Source of the DNA: an uncultured Clostridia bacterium | GTDB lineage: Bacteria; Bacillota; Clostridia; Christensenellales; Borkfalkiaceae | Reading direction: 5' to 3' | Assembly: GCA_947631195.1 (NCBI GenBank) | Contig: CANRKK010000006.1 | Location: 25,369 to 89,368, forward strand | DNA: 64,000 bases | In this document: positions 24,364 to 33,382 of the stretch, piece after piece | How the letters are laid out: every line of letters begins with the position of its first letter | How positions within the stretch are numbered: the first letter of the stretch is position 1 | Made by a program: the position numbers and the translations under genes | Notes under the pieces: model-generated | What the model was told of the DNA's origin: nothing | The model's database searches: none | Seen by the model: the letters and a program-made list of their open reading frames with translations, nothing else

Positions 24364-26007
24364 ATGGACTTAAAAAAATTAGCGGCCGCGCTCATTCCCG
24401 ACGACGACCTTATCGACCCCGACAAATACGAACAGATCTATCCCCCGCGCGACTTGCCGCAGGGCGCGCAGGTGACGCGGCTCGCCCCGTCGCCCACGGG
24501 CTTCATACATTTGGGCAACCTCTTTTCTGCGCTTGCCGACGAGCGGATGGCGCACACCACGGGCGGAGTTTTCTATCTGAGGATAGAGGACACCGACTTA
24601 AAGCGCAAGGTCGACGGCGCGGTGGAAAGCGTGATCCGCTCCCTTAAATACTTCGGCATACGTTTCGACGAGGGCGCGGAGATAGAGTCAAAACTCAACA
24701 TATACGGGCCATACTACCAGCGGCAGCGCGCCCAAATCTACCGCGCGTACGCAAAGCGGCTGATAGAACAGGGGCTGGCTTATCCCTGTTTTTGCACCGA
24801 GGAGGAACTGAACAAGGTCCGCGAGGAGCAAAACGCCCAAAAACTCATAACGGGCTACTACGGCAAGTACGCCAAGTGCCGCAACCTTTCGGAGGAGCAG
24901 ATCTATGCAAACCTCGCGGCGGGCAAGCCCTTCGTTATCCGCTTCAAATCGCAGGGGGACGTGAACGTAAAACACCCCTTCAAGGACGCCATAAAGGGTG
25001 AAATAACCGTCACCGAAAACGATCAGGACATAGTTATAATAAAGTCCGACGGCATACCCACCTATCACTTTGCGCACGCTATCGACGACCACTTTATGCG
25101 CACCACGCTCGTCATACGCGGGGAGGAGTGGCTCTCCAGCCTGCCCATTCACCTCGAACTTTTTAAGGCGCTCGGCTTTAAGACCCCAGTGTACGCGCAC
25201 ACTTCCTCGCTCATGAAAACGGAGGGCGAAACCCGCCGCAAGCTCTCAAAGCGCAAGGACCCCGAGCTTTCCCTCGACTACTACCGTTCGCAGGGCTACT
25301 ATCCCGAGGCGGTGGTAAGATATCTTTTGACCATTCTCAATTCCAACTACGAGGAGTGGGAGCGCAAAAACCCGCAGGCCGACTGGCGTGAATTCAAGTT
25401 CAAAATCGACAAGATGAGCCGCAGCGGCACGCTGTTCGATTTGGATAAACTTTCGGACATCTCCAAAACCCGCATATCGATGCTCTCCGCGGAGGAGTGC
25501 TGCGCCTTTTTGAAGGAGTGGGCGCTCGAATTCGGCTCCGAAACCGACAAACTTCATTTCCGCGACGAGGAATATATTATAAAGATACTCACGCTCATTA
25601 TGGGCATAGGCGGCAAAAAGCGCCGCAAGGACATAGAGCGCGCCTCGCAGGGCGTGCGCCTCATGGATTATTTCTTCGACGACACGTTCAACCCGCAATA
25701 TGCTTTCCGCTTCGACGATAAAACGGTCAACGCCGTTCTGGACGGGTTTGCGGCCGTCTACGACCCCGCCGACGACAACCAAACGTGGTTTGCAAAGGTA
25801 AAATCGCTTGCGCCGCAGGTGGGTTTTGCCGCCGAAATGGCCGAATACAAGGCAAATCCGGGGGCGTACAAGGGCAGCGTTTCGGACATAGCCGAAATTT
25901 TGCGCGTAGCGGTGACGGGCAGTCCGAACTCCCCCGACCTGTGCACGATAATGGGCATTTTGGGCAAAGAGCGCACCCTTTCGCGCCTTGCCGCCGCCAA
26001 GAGATAA
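24364..26007 (+). CDS. gltX: Glutamyl-tRNA synthetase
   Basis: 547 residues. Class I synthetase charging tRNA-Glu. The HIGH-type motif is APSPTGFIHLGN (residues 41-52), and KLSKR lies near residue 296. Compared with typical bacterial GluRS (about 470-490, HIGH near residue 10), it has roughly 35 extra N-terminal residues (LIPDDDLIDPDKYEQIYPPRDLP, split here only by reading). GGAAGAG precedes the ATG. Whether it is discriminating or also charges tRNA-Gln cannot be told. Confidence 0.95.
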   Translation: MDLKKLAAALIPDDDLIDPDKYEQIYPPRDLPQGAQVTRLAPSPTGFIHLGNLFSALADERMAHTTGGVFYLRIEDTDLKRKVDGAVESVIRSLKYFGIRFDEGAEIESKLNIYGPYYQRQRAQIYRAYAKRLIEQGLAYPCFCTEEELNKVREEQNAQKLITGYYGKYAKCRNLSEEQIYANLAAGKPFVIRFKSQGDVNVKHPFKDAIKGEITVTENDQDIVIIKSDGIPTYHFAHAIDDHFMRTTLVIRGEEWLSSLPIHLELFKALGFKTPVYAHTSSLMKTEGETRRKLSKRKDPELSLDYYRSQGYYPEAVVRYLLTILNSNYEEWERKNPQADWREFKFKIDKMSRSGTLFDLDKLSDISKTRISMLSAEECCAFLKEWALEFGSETDKLHFRDEEYIIKILTLIMGIGGKKRRKDIERASQGVRLMDYFFDDTFNPQYAFRFDDKTVNAVLDGFAAVYDPADDNQTWFAKVKSLAPQVGFAAEMAEYKANPGAYKGSVSDIAEILRVAVTGSPNSPDLCTIMGILGKERTLSRLAAAKR

Positions 26008-26035
26008 AAAATAATTTTTTACGGAGGAAAAACGT

Positions 26036-26764
26036 ATGCCGATAGTTACGGCCATTCTTGTGGCGGCCTTTCTGTTCATCACGGGCAGCATGCTCGGCTG
26101 GGTTACCGAAGTGCTGTTCCGCCGCATCTTCACCGCAAAAAAATGGATCAACCCGGGCTTTTTGACGGGTCCCTACCTGCCGCTGTACGGCTTCGGGATA
26201 GTGGGATTGTTCGCCATTTCCTTTTTGCCCATATACACGGGCTACGCGTGGCTGGACGCTATAATCATAATTTTGATAATGGGCGTCGTTATGACGCTTA
26301 TCGAATATCTTGCGGGGCTGATCTTCATCAAGGGCATGAAGATAAAGCTGTGGGACTATTCCAACCGTTGGGGCAACATACAGGGCATAATCTGCCCGCT
26401 GTTTTCTCTGTTTTGGCTGTTGATAGGCGCGTTCTACTATTTTGTGGTCCGCCTGTACGTAATCGACGCCGTGATATGGTTTGTGGAGCACATAGAATTT
26501 TCGTTCATAGTGGGGCTGTTCCTCGGCGTATTTTTGGTGGACCTCGGCCATTCGCTCAACATCTCGGCAAAGATCCGTAGCTTCGCAAAGGAGCACGACA
26601 TTGTGGTGCACTTTGAAAAATTGAAGGAGACGGTAAAGGATAAGGTGGAGCAGCTGGACAAAAAGAGGGCGAGCTTCGTGTTCCCCTTCAAATCCAACCG
26701 CAATTTAAACGAAAATCTTGCAAGTTACAAGGAAGAAAATTATCCGGAAAAACCGGCAAAATAA
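26036..26764 (+). CDS. Membrane protein of the CmpB-like putative ABC permease family
   Basis: 242 residues with about five TM helices. The N-terminal pattern SMLGWVTEVLFRRI followed by NPGFLTGPYLPLYGFG is characteristic of the ABC_trans_CmpB family. Despite that name no transport role is demonstrated for most members. GGAGG precedes the ATG. It is 28 bp after gltX and 32 bp before the ABC transporter gene, so the three may be co-transcribed. Confidence 0.8.
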   Translation: MPIVTAILVAAFLFITGSMLGWVTEVLFRRIFTAKKWINPGFLTGPYLPLYGFGIVGLFAISFLPIYTGYAWLDAIIIILIMGVVMTLIEYLAGLIFIKGMKIKLWDYSNRWGNIQGIICPLFSLFWLLIGAFYYFVVRLYVIDAVIWFVEHIEFSFIVGLFLGVFLVDLGHSLNISAKIRSFAKEHDIVVHFEKLKETVKDKVEQLDKKRASFVFPFKSNRNLNENLASYKEENYPEKPAK

Positions 26765-26796
26765 AAGCCGCAACCTGCTTGCGGCGGGAGGCATAG

Positions 26797-29604
26797 ATGC
26801 TTGAACTCTATAATATAACAAAGGACTACCCCGTTGCGGGGGGAGTTGTGCACGCCCTGCGCGGCGTTTCGATTCAGTTCCGCAAAAACGAATTCGTGTC
26901 CATACTCGGCGCGTCGGGCTGCGGAAAGACCACTCTCCTAAACATAATAGGCGGGCTGGACAAATACACTTCGGGCGACCTTTTAATACAGGGCGTGTCC
27001 ACAAAAAAATACGGCGACAGGGATTGGGATACCTACCGCAACCACTCTATAGGCTTCATTTTCCAAAGCTATCACCTCATTCCCCACCAAACCATTCTGC
27101 AAAACGTGGAGCTTGCGCTGACGATATCGGGCGTAGACAAGGAGGAGAGGCGCCAAAGAGCTATAGCCGCCCTTGAAAAAGTGGGTCTGGCCGACAAGCT
27201 CAAAAACCGCCCCAACCAGCTTTCGGGCGGGCAGGCGCAGAGGGTTGCCATAGCCCGCGCGCTCATAAACGACCCCGAAATAGTGCTCGCAGACGAGCCC
27301 ACGGGCGCGCTCGACTCAAAGACGAGCGTGCAGATAATGGAGCTTTTAAAGGAGATTTCCAAAGACAGGCTCGTGATTGTGGTCACCCACAATCCCGAAC
27401 TTGCCGAAAAGTATTCAACCCGCATAATCCGTCTTTTGGACGGCGAAGTGACCGACGACAGCAACCCCTATTCTGCGCAGGTTACGCCCGCAACGGGGGC
27501 CGAAGAGGGCGGCGCGGAGCAAGAGCCCCCCAAAAAATCCAAGGGCAAAAAGAAAAAAACTTCAATGTCCATGGGCATGGCGTTCATGCTGTCCCTGCGC
27601 AACCTGATGTCCAAGGGCAAGCGCACGGCTATGGTCTCCTTTGCGGGCAGCATAGGAATTATCGGCGTTTCGATGGTGCTTGCAATCTCCGCAGGCGTGC
27701 AAAACTACATAGCCTATATGGAGGACGACATGCTCTCGGGCTATCCGCTCACCGTCACGGAGCAGGCGATAGACTTCACCTCGCTCATGGACGCGGCCCA
27801 AAACTCCGGCCAAAAGGTGGATATAACCAAGCTGAAGGATAAGGTGTACGTCGATTCCCTCCTCGAAACGCTGATGAACTTCGACGGCGCGATGACGACT
27901 AACGACATCACGGCGGAATACCGCGACTACGTTGCGGCGATGCCCGCCGAGTACTCCAACGCGGTACAGTTCGGCTACGACTTCGACATGTCCAACTATA
28001 TATTTACCGATTTCAGGGTTTCCGACGGCGACATAGACCCCGCCATAGACACCAGCGGCAGATATTCCGTAACGGGCATACGCAGCATGTACACCAATAT
28101 TTTGGGCGAGGTGGAGGACTACAAGCAGTATTCGCCGATGATATCCACGGTCACCTCCTTCCGCGAAATTCCAAACAACTATAACTATATTCTCTCCCAG
28201 TACGACATTCTCGCCTCCGACCTCGGCAAAACCGAAAAGCTCACCCAAAGCGAGCTGCAGTCGATGTTTTGCGACAAGGAAAGCCTCATTATGGTGGTGG
28301 ACGACAGCGAATTCTCCGATCTCAACTTCGGGCAGTTCGGCTATCTCACCGAGGAGGAGTTTTTGAATCTCGCGTTCAAGGCCGCGCAGGACGAGAGCTA
28401 CGACGAGGGCATAATACACGACATTCTGGAAAACGGCAAGGACTTCGGCTTCTTTATAGGCGACGACGCGCAGCAGTTCGCGTGGTATCCCGCAAACACG
28501 ATATTCACCAAAAGAGCGGTCCCCATGCAAATTCCTAACGGCGTCGGCAGCACTTTGAACTGGGAGTTCGACTATAATTCCAATGCGGAAAACTTCCCCG
28601 AGGAGGGCAAGGTGCCCTTAAAAGTGCGCGCCATTCTGCAAAAAAAGAAGGGGATTTCCTACGGCTGTCTTTCTTCGGGGCTGTACTATACTAAGGCGCT
28701 CACCGAACACACCATACGGGACGGCATGAACAGCAACGTCGTCCAATATCTTAAGGACAACAACAAGGAAGCCCTCGACGTAGTGCTGTATCTCAACGAC
28801 TTCACCTACTACGACAACGGCGAATATAAGCGCATGACCGCAAGCCTTTTAAGCCAAAAGGGCATATCCTATCTTACGAAGAGCGGCAGCATGATGTCAA
28901 TGATGATGGGCGGCGCCGGCACGGACGGCAACCCGCTGGAAGTCACGCTCAACATGCTCGCGGGCAGCGATTTGCCCACTTCCTTCAACATCTATCCCCT
29001 CGACTTCGACACCAAGGATCTGGTAACCGACTATCTCGACGCATGGAACAACGCCTGCAAGGAGGACGGCACGGGCGTTCTCACCTACGTAAACGCGGCG
29101 GGCGAGGAGGTAACCGTTTCAAACCTCGGCGAAGCGCAAAAAATAACCTATTCTGACACGGTCGGGCTGATAATTTTCATGGTCAACACTATGATACAGA
29201 TTATAACCATAGCCCTCGTAGCGTTCACCGCTCTCTCGCTCGTCGTGTCGACGGTAATGGTGGGCATAATAACCTACGTGTCCGTCGTCGAGCGCGTAAA
29301 GGAAATAGGCATACTCCGCGCGGTCGGCGCAAGGAAAAAGGACATCAAGCGGCTGTTCAACGCCGAAACGTTTATAATAGGGCTGGCGGCGGGTCTGGTC
29401 GGCATAGGCGTCACCTATCTTTTGTCGCTCGTGCTCAACCTGATTCTCGGATCGTTGTTCGGAGTGCCCAACATAGCCGCGCTCCCGTTCTGGCAGGCGC
29501 TCGTCATGATAGGCGTAAGCGTCGTGCTTACGTTGATATCGGGGCTTATACCTGCGTCGGCGGCGGCGAAGAAGGATCCCGTCGTTGCCCTCCGCACAGA
29601 GTAA
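26797..29604 (+). CDS. ABC transporter with fused ATPase and FtsX-like permease (MacB class)
   Basis: 935 residues. Residues 1-230 are an ATPase: Walker [10 protein letters not shown] (38-46), signature LSGGQAQR near 148, Walker [12 protein letters not shown] Lys-rich linker (about 245-255) leads to one TM helix (about 276-300), a 480-residue extracytoplasmic domain, and three C-terminal helices with the FtsX/MacB fold ([27 protein letters not shown]). Such proteins couple ATP to mechanical work outside the membrane, for example peptide or lipoprotein export. No partner protein is adjacent. GGCGGGAGG precedes the ATG. Confidence 0.9.
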   Translation: MLELYNITKDYPVAGGVVHALRGVSIQFRKNEFVSILGASGCGKTTLLNIIGGLDKYTSGDLLIQGVSTKKYGDRDWDTYRNHSIGFIFQSYHLIPHQTILQNVELALTISGVDKEERRQRAIAALEKVGLADKLKNRPNQLSGGQAQRVAIARALINDPEIVLADEPTGALDSKTSVQIMELLKEISKDRLVIVVTHNPELAEKYSTRIIRLLDGEVTDDSNPYSAQVTPATGAEEGGAEQEPPKKSKGKKKKTSMSMGMAFMLSLRNLMSKGKRTAMVSFAGSIGIIGVSMVLAISAGVQNYIAYMEDDMLSGYPLTVTEQAIDFTSLMDAAQNSGQKVDITKLKDKVYVDSLLETLMNFDGAMTTNDITAEYRDYVAAMPAEYSNAVQFGYDFDMSNYIFTDFRVSDGDIDPAIDTSGRYSVTGIRSMYTNILGEVEDYKQYSPMISTVTSFREIPNNYNYILSQYDILASDLGKTEKLTQSELQSMFCDKESLIMVVDDSEFSDLNFGQFGYLTEEEFLNLAFKAAQDESYDEGIIHDILENGKDFGFFIGDDAQQFAWYPANTIFTKRAVPMQIPNGVGSTLNWEFDYNSNAENFPEEGKVPLKVRAILQKKKGISYGCLSSGLYYTKALTEHTIRDGMNSNVVQYLKDNNKEALDVVLYLNDFTYYDNGEYKRMTASLLSQKGISYLTKSGSMMSMMMGGAGTDGNPLEVTLNMLAGSDLPTSFNIYPLDFDTKDLVTDYLDAWNNACKEDGTGVLTYVNAAGEEVTVSNLGEAQKITYSDTVGLIIFMVNTMIQIITIALVAFTALSLVVSTVMVGIITYVSVVERVKEIGILRAVGARKKDIKRLFNAETFIIGLAAGLVGIGVTYLLSLVLNLILGSLFGVPNIAALPFWQALVMIGVSVVLTLISGLIPASAAAKKDPVVALRTE

Positions 29605-29614
29605 AAGCTCCCGC

Positions 29615-29735
29615 CAACGGGTGATAAACTTCGCAATACTGTGTTGCGCTCCGTTTGCCTGCGGGTCACGTACGTCTGTGTACGCTCCCCTTGTCAATGC
29701 TCGCGCTCCTTGTCTTGCTCGTTTCTGACCCGTTG
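29615..29735 (+). repeat. Module T copy 4 (CAACGGGT subtype)
   Basis: CAACGGGTGATAAAC (29615-29629) pairs with GTTTCTGACCCGTTG (29721-29735), 8 bp perfect at the base. The inner hairpin is CGTAC-GTCTGT-GTACG. Starts 10 bp after the ABC gene stop. Confidence 0.85.
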
Positions 29736-29744
29736 CAATGCAAT

Positions 29745-29884
29745 CGCGGATATGCGTCGCATAACTTTGTTGCCTTTACGTTTTTGCTCGGTAAGGCTAA
29801 CGCCTTCGGTACGACATTTACGTTTAAGTAAACTCCTTCGGGTTTTCCTCGCGCAGCCTTGCATAACTCGCTTCTACCCGCCGC
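29745..29884 (+). repeat. Module T copy 5 (divergent)
   Basis: The outer stem is not convincing (GCGGATATGCG against CGCTTCTACCCGCCGC), but the inner hairpin is TTTAC-GTTTAA-GTAAA (29817-29832), a two-pair compensated version of CGTAC/GTACG with the same loop length. It includes the extra AAGGC-TAAC-GCCTT hairpin. Confidence 0.65.
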
Positions 29885-29918
29885 TAACTTTGTAATTTCA
29901 GCGCCCGCCCCAACCCCC

Positions 29919-30264
29919 TTGGCTCCCTTTAGTAAGGGGAGCTGTCACCGATAGGTGACTGAGGGGATTGTTTCAAGTTTGAATTGTGCAATTGTTCGTC
30001 TACGGCCATCGCAATAAAGATACTCGGATGCAACGTCACGTTGCTTGGGCGGCCCGTGCGTTGCAGCCTCAACTTTCGTTAGCCATACATTCCGCTGAAC
30101 GCTACAAAACCGTTTCAACCAGCAAGCGGGCGCGCCGTTCGGCGCGCCCGCAATTCTAAATAATTCCAACGCAACTTACTCCGTGATATTCCGCGCGAAC
30201 GTCACCCCCCTTGGCTCCCTTTAGTAAGGGGAGCTGTCGAGCAACGCGAGACTGAGGGGATTGT
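29919..30264. repeat. Repeat mosaic 3' of deoR (two P units and an X unit)
   Basis: P units at 29919-29971 and 30211-30264 with different second hairpins (GTCACC-GATA-GGTGAC versus GTCGAGCAACGCGAGAC). Between them an X unit carries a GGGCGCGCC-GTTC-GGCGCGCCC hairpin (about 30127-30148). No gene. Confidence 0.75.
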
Positions 30265-30280
30265 CAATTTTCACCCCACT

Positions 30281-30308
30281 AAAAAAGCGGACGGCAAAAG
30301 CCGTCCGC
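30281..30308 (-). terminator. deoR-type regulator terminator
   Basis: On the minus strand GCGGACGGC-TTTT-GCCGTCCGC followed by six T, 16 bp after the stop. Confidence 0.9.
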
Positions 30309-30323
30309 AATGTTTTGTCCTTT

Positions 30324-31082
30324 TTACATAACCACGATGTTGTTTTCTTCAAAAATCTTTTTGTACTCTTTGGGGAAGTGGTCGTCGGTGATAAGCACGT
30401 CCACGTCCTCGATATGCGCAAACGTATAGGGATTGATTTTGCCTATCTTGGAGCTGTCAAGCATCATATACACCTGTCTTGCCTTTTTGAACACGTTTTT
30501 CAAAAGGTCGCTCTCAATCTGGCTGTTGCACGAAAATCCCTGTTCGGGCGTAAACGCCGTGGCAGAAACTATTGCAATTTCAAAATTGGTCAAATCAAAA
30601 TAATCCTTGGAGGCGGGGGAGGAGGTGGAAAGATTGTCCTTCATAAGCTGCCCGCCCACAACGGTGATATTTATATTTTTCTTCTGCGCAAGCTCCATTG
30701 CAACGGCAATGCCGTTGGTAAACACGGTGCACTTCAAATCGGGCATCTCCTTCGAAAGGTACATGGCCGTGGTGCCGCCGTCCAAAAATATGCAGGTGCC
30801 CTCGTCGATGAGCGCCGCCGCCTTCTGCGCTATCACAATCTTTGCGTCGGTGTTCATCGTGGTTTTTTTGGTATATGCCTCGCCCGAAACTTTCTGCACT
30901 TCCTTGACGGACATTGCGCCGCCGCGGATCCTTATAATTCTGCCGTCCTCTTCCAACTGGAACAAATCGCGCCTCAGCGTCATCTGCGAAACGTTGGGGA
31001 AAACTTCCTCCAGCTGCTCCAACGTCATCTTGCCGCGCTTGTCGAGTATTTCTGCTATTTCCTCTATTCTTTCCCGCTTCAT
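30324..31082 (-). CDS. DeoR family transcriptional regulator
   Basis: 252 residues. N-terminal HTH (residues about 1-57: MKRERIEEIAEILDKRGKM, then LEEVFPNVSQMTLRRDLFQLEEDGRIIRIRGGA) and a C-terminal sugar-phosphate sensor domain with IFLDGGTTAMYLSKEM and TVVGGQLMKDNLSTSS. The ATG at 31082 has AGGGGAGA upstream; reading from 31112 adds 10 residues without a better site. Usually such proteins repress a sugar-catabolic operon and are released by a phosphosugar. No sugar operon is adjacent; the fruK-like gene at 17359 is a distant candidate only. Confidence 0.9.
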   Translation of the reverse strand: MKRERIEEIAEILDKRGKMTLEQLEEVFPNVSQMTLRRDLFQLEEDGRIIRIRGGAMSVKEVQKVSGEAYTKKTTMNTDAKIVIAQKAAALIDEGTCIFLDGGTTAMYLSKEMPDLKCTVFTNGIAVAMELAQKKNINITVVGGQLMKDNLSTSSPASKDYFDLTNFEIAIVSATAFTPEQGFSCNSQIESDLLKNVFKKARQVYMMLDSSKIGKINPYTFAHIEDVDVLITDDHFPKEYKKIFEENNIVVM

Positions 31083-31261
31083 AATCGATCTCCCCTTGTT
31101 AAAAACTAACACAAAAATTTATTTACGTAATTATTGTAAACTTTTAACATATAAAAGTCAAGAAAATGGAGGGGCTTTCGTACAAAAAATAAAAAGTTAT
31201 GTGAAATTTTTACAACCTGTCAAAAATTGCTTACAGCCTTGCAAAAAGGCCCTTAAATAAA

Positions 31262-31290
31262 TTGCATTTAAACCAAATATTATATATAAT
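31262..31290 (+). promoter_or_regulatory. Promoter of cysE-cysS-alaS
   Basis: TTGCAT (31262-31267), 17 bp, TATAAT (31285-31290). The leader to the ATG at 31311 is only about 14 nt and no Shine-Dalgarno is visible. Confidence 0.8.
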
Positions 31291-31310
31291 ATAGTAACCG
31301 CAAACATATT

Positions 31311-31985
31311 ATGTTTTTCAAAAGACTCCGCAAGGATATAGCGGCGGCAAAGGCCAACGATCCCGCCGCCCGTTCCAAATTCGAAATATGGCTTACATAT
31401 CCGGGCGTTCACGCGCTCTCGTGGCACCGTTTTGCCTCGAGGCTCTATAAAATGCATTTGAAGCTCCTTGCGCGAATGGTCAGCCAATGGGCGAGGTTCC
31501 GCACGGGGATAGAGATACACCCCGCCGCCAAAATCGCCTCGGGCGTATTCATAGACCACGGCGCGGGAGTAGTGATAGGCGAAACGGCGGAAGTGGGCGA
31601 GGGCACCGTATTGTATCAGGGCTGCACTTTGGGCGGCACGGGCAAGGAGAGCGGCAAGCGCCACCCCACGGTTGGCAAAAACTGCGTGATTTCCGCGGGC
31701 GCCAAGGTGCTCGGCAACATAACGGTGGGCGACTTTGCCAAGATAGGCGCGGGCGCGGTTGTGCTTAAGGACGTTCCCCCGCGCGCCACCGTAGTGGGCG
31801 TGCCCGCAAGGATAGTAAAAATAGACGGCGTCCGCACCGAGTCCGACCTCGAACAGGACAAGAGCGACCCCGTACTCAGGGAACTCTGCGCCCTGCGGGA
31901 GCGCACGTTCGCGCTTGAAGAAAAGTTAAACGGGCTTTTAAACGGGCCCGCCGAAATAAAAGAGGACAAAAATGAGAATATATAA
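31311..31985 (+). CDS. cysE: Serine O-acetyltransferase
   Basis: 224 residues. Acetylates serine from acetyl-CoA as the first step of cysteine synthesis. An N-terminal helical part (KFEIWLTYPGVHALSWHRFASRL) leads into left-handed beta-helix hexapeptide repeats, with catalytic IDHGAGVVIGETAEVGEG and YQGCTLGGTGKESGKRHPTVG. It is the short EpsC-type form common in Bacillota. Its 3' end overlaps cysS by 14 bp, tying cysteine supply to Cys-tRNA charging. Confidence 0.94.
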   Translation: MFFKRLRKDIAAAKANDPAARSKFEIWLTYPGVHALSWHRFASRLYKMHLKLLARMVSQWARFRTGIEIHPAAKIASGVFIDHGAGVVIGETAEVGEGTVLYQGCTLGGTGKESGKRHPTVGKNCVISAGAKVLGNITVGDFAKIGAGAVVLKDVPPRATVVGVPARIVKIDGVRTESDLEQDKSDPVLRELCALRERTFALEEKLNGLLNGPAEIKEDKNENI

Positions 31986-33363
31986 TTCCCTCACCCGCCG
32001 CAAGGAGACGTTTGAGCCGTTGGAGGCGGGCAAAGTAAAGATGTACGCCTGCGGGATAACGGTCTCGGGCGAGGCCCACGTGGGGCACGGATATCAGGCG
32101 CTCATCTACGACATAATGCGCAAGTTTTTGCAAAAGCAGGGCTATGTAGTGACCTATGCGCGCAACTACACCGACGTGGACGACAAAATTATCGCCAAGA
32201 GCCGTGAAACAGGTATTCCCGCCGACAAGTACGCCGCGATGATGATCGAAAAGATCAACTCGATTATGGCGGAGATGGACATCGACGACCCCACCGTATG
32301 GCTCAAAGCCACCGAAAATATCGGCAACATAATAACCTTTATCCAAAAGCTCATCGAAAAAGGACATGCCTACGCCGCGGACAACGGCGACGTGTATTTT
32401 TCGGTGGAGAGCTTCAAACGCTACGGGTGTCTCTCCAACCGCTCGGTTGAGGATATGCTCGACGGCGTGCGCGTCGAAAACGACGAGAGCAAGCGTTCCC
32501 CCGCCGACTTCGCGCTGTGGAAGGCGGCCAAGGAGGGCGAAATTTGCTGGGATTCGCCGTGGGGCAAGGGCAGGCCGGGCTGGCACATCGAGTGCTCGGC
32601 GATGAACATGGCGGCGTTCGGCGACCAGATAGATATCCACGGCGGAGGCAGGGATTTGGTTTTCCCCCACCACGAAAACGAGATAGCCCAGACGGAGAGC
32701 CTCACGGGCAAGCAGTTCGCAAAGTACTGGACGCACAACGGGCTAATAAAAGTCAACGGGCAAAAGATGTCCAAGAGCCTCGGCAACTCTCTCCTTTTGG
32801 AGGATTTGCTCAAAAAATACACCAACGAGGCGATAAAGTTCGCCCTGTTGCAGAACAACTACCGCAACGACATAAACATAACCGACGACCTCTTCCCCGA
32901 AGCCGAAAAGCACTTGACGGAATTTTATAAAATTATAAAAGAGGTGGAGGAGAAGTTCGGCAAGGAGGGCGCAAACCCCGCGATAGACAAAAAGTTCGAC
33001 GAGGACATGTCCGAGGATTTCAACACCGCCCTCGCCCTGTCGGAGCTGTACCCGCTGTTCAGGGAAATTTCCCGCAAGCTGGCGGCGGGCGACCCCTCGT
33101 GCGCGGCCGACGTCGCGCAGGTGCGCAGGACCTATTCCCTTCTTGGGATCTTCAAAAAGGAGGCGGCGGCGTATCTTTCCGAAGTTGCGGCAAAGTCCCC
33201 CGCGGAGGATATCCCGCAAAACGTAAAGGAGCTGGCCGAAAAGCGCTGGCAGGCAAAAAAGGCGCGGGACTGGGCTGCGGCCGACGGGCTGCGCGCCCAA
33301 ATCGATTCCCTCGGCTACGTCGTCAAGGACGGCAAAGAAAGTTACGAAATAATAAAAAAATAA
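31972..33363 (+). CDS. cysS: Cysteinyl-tRNA synthetase
   Basis: 463 residues. Class I synthetase. YACGITVSG with the first zinc ligand, the HIGH-type GEAHVGHG (residues about 32-39), GWHIECSAM with the second zinc Cys, and KMSKSLGNS near residue 265 are all present. It begins inside cysE (14-bp overlap) and is 19 bp ahead of alaS, so the three form one operon, as cysE-cysS does in many Bacillota. Confidence 0.97.
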   Translation: MRIYNSLTRRKETFEPLEAGKVKMYACGITVSGEAHVGHGYQALIYDIMRKFLQKQGYVVTYARNYTDVDDKIIAKSRETGIPADKYAAMMIEKINSIMAEMDIDDPTVWLKATENIGNIITFIQKLIEKGHAYAADNGDVYFSVESFKRYGCLSNRSVEDMLDGVRVENDESKRSPADFALWKAAKEGEICWDSPWGKGRPGWHIECSAMNMAAFGDQIDIHGGGRDLVFPHHENEIAQTESLTGKQFAKYWTHNGLIKVNGQKMSKSLGNSLLLEDLLKKYTNEAIKFALLQNNYRNDINITDDLFPEAEKHLTEFYKIIKEVEEKFGKEGANPAIDKKFDEDMSEDFNTALALSELYPLFREISRKLAAGDPSCAADVAQVRRTYSLLGIFKKEAAAYLSEVAAKSPAEDIPQNVKELAEKRWQAKKARDWAAADGLRAQIDSLGYVVKDGKESYEIIKK

Positions 33364-33382
33364 TCATAAAAAAGGTAGATAT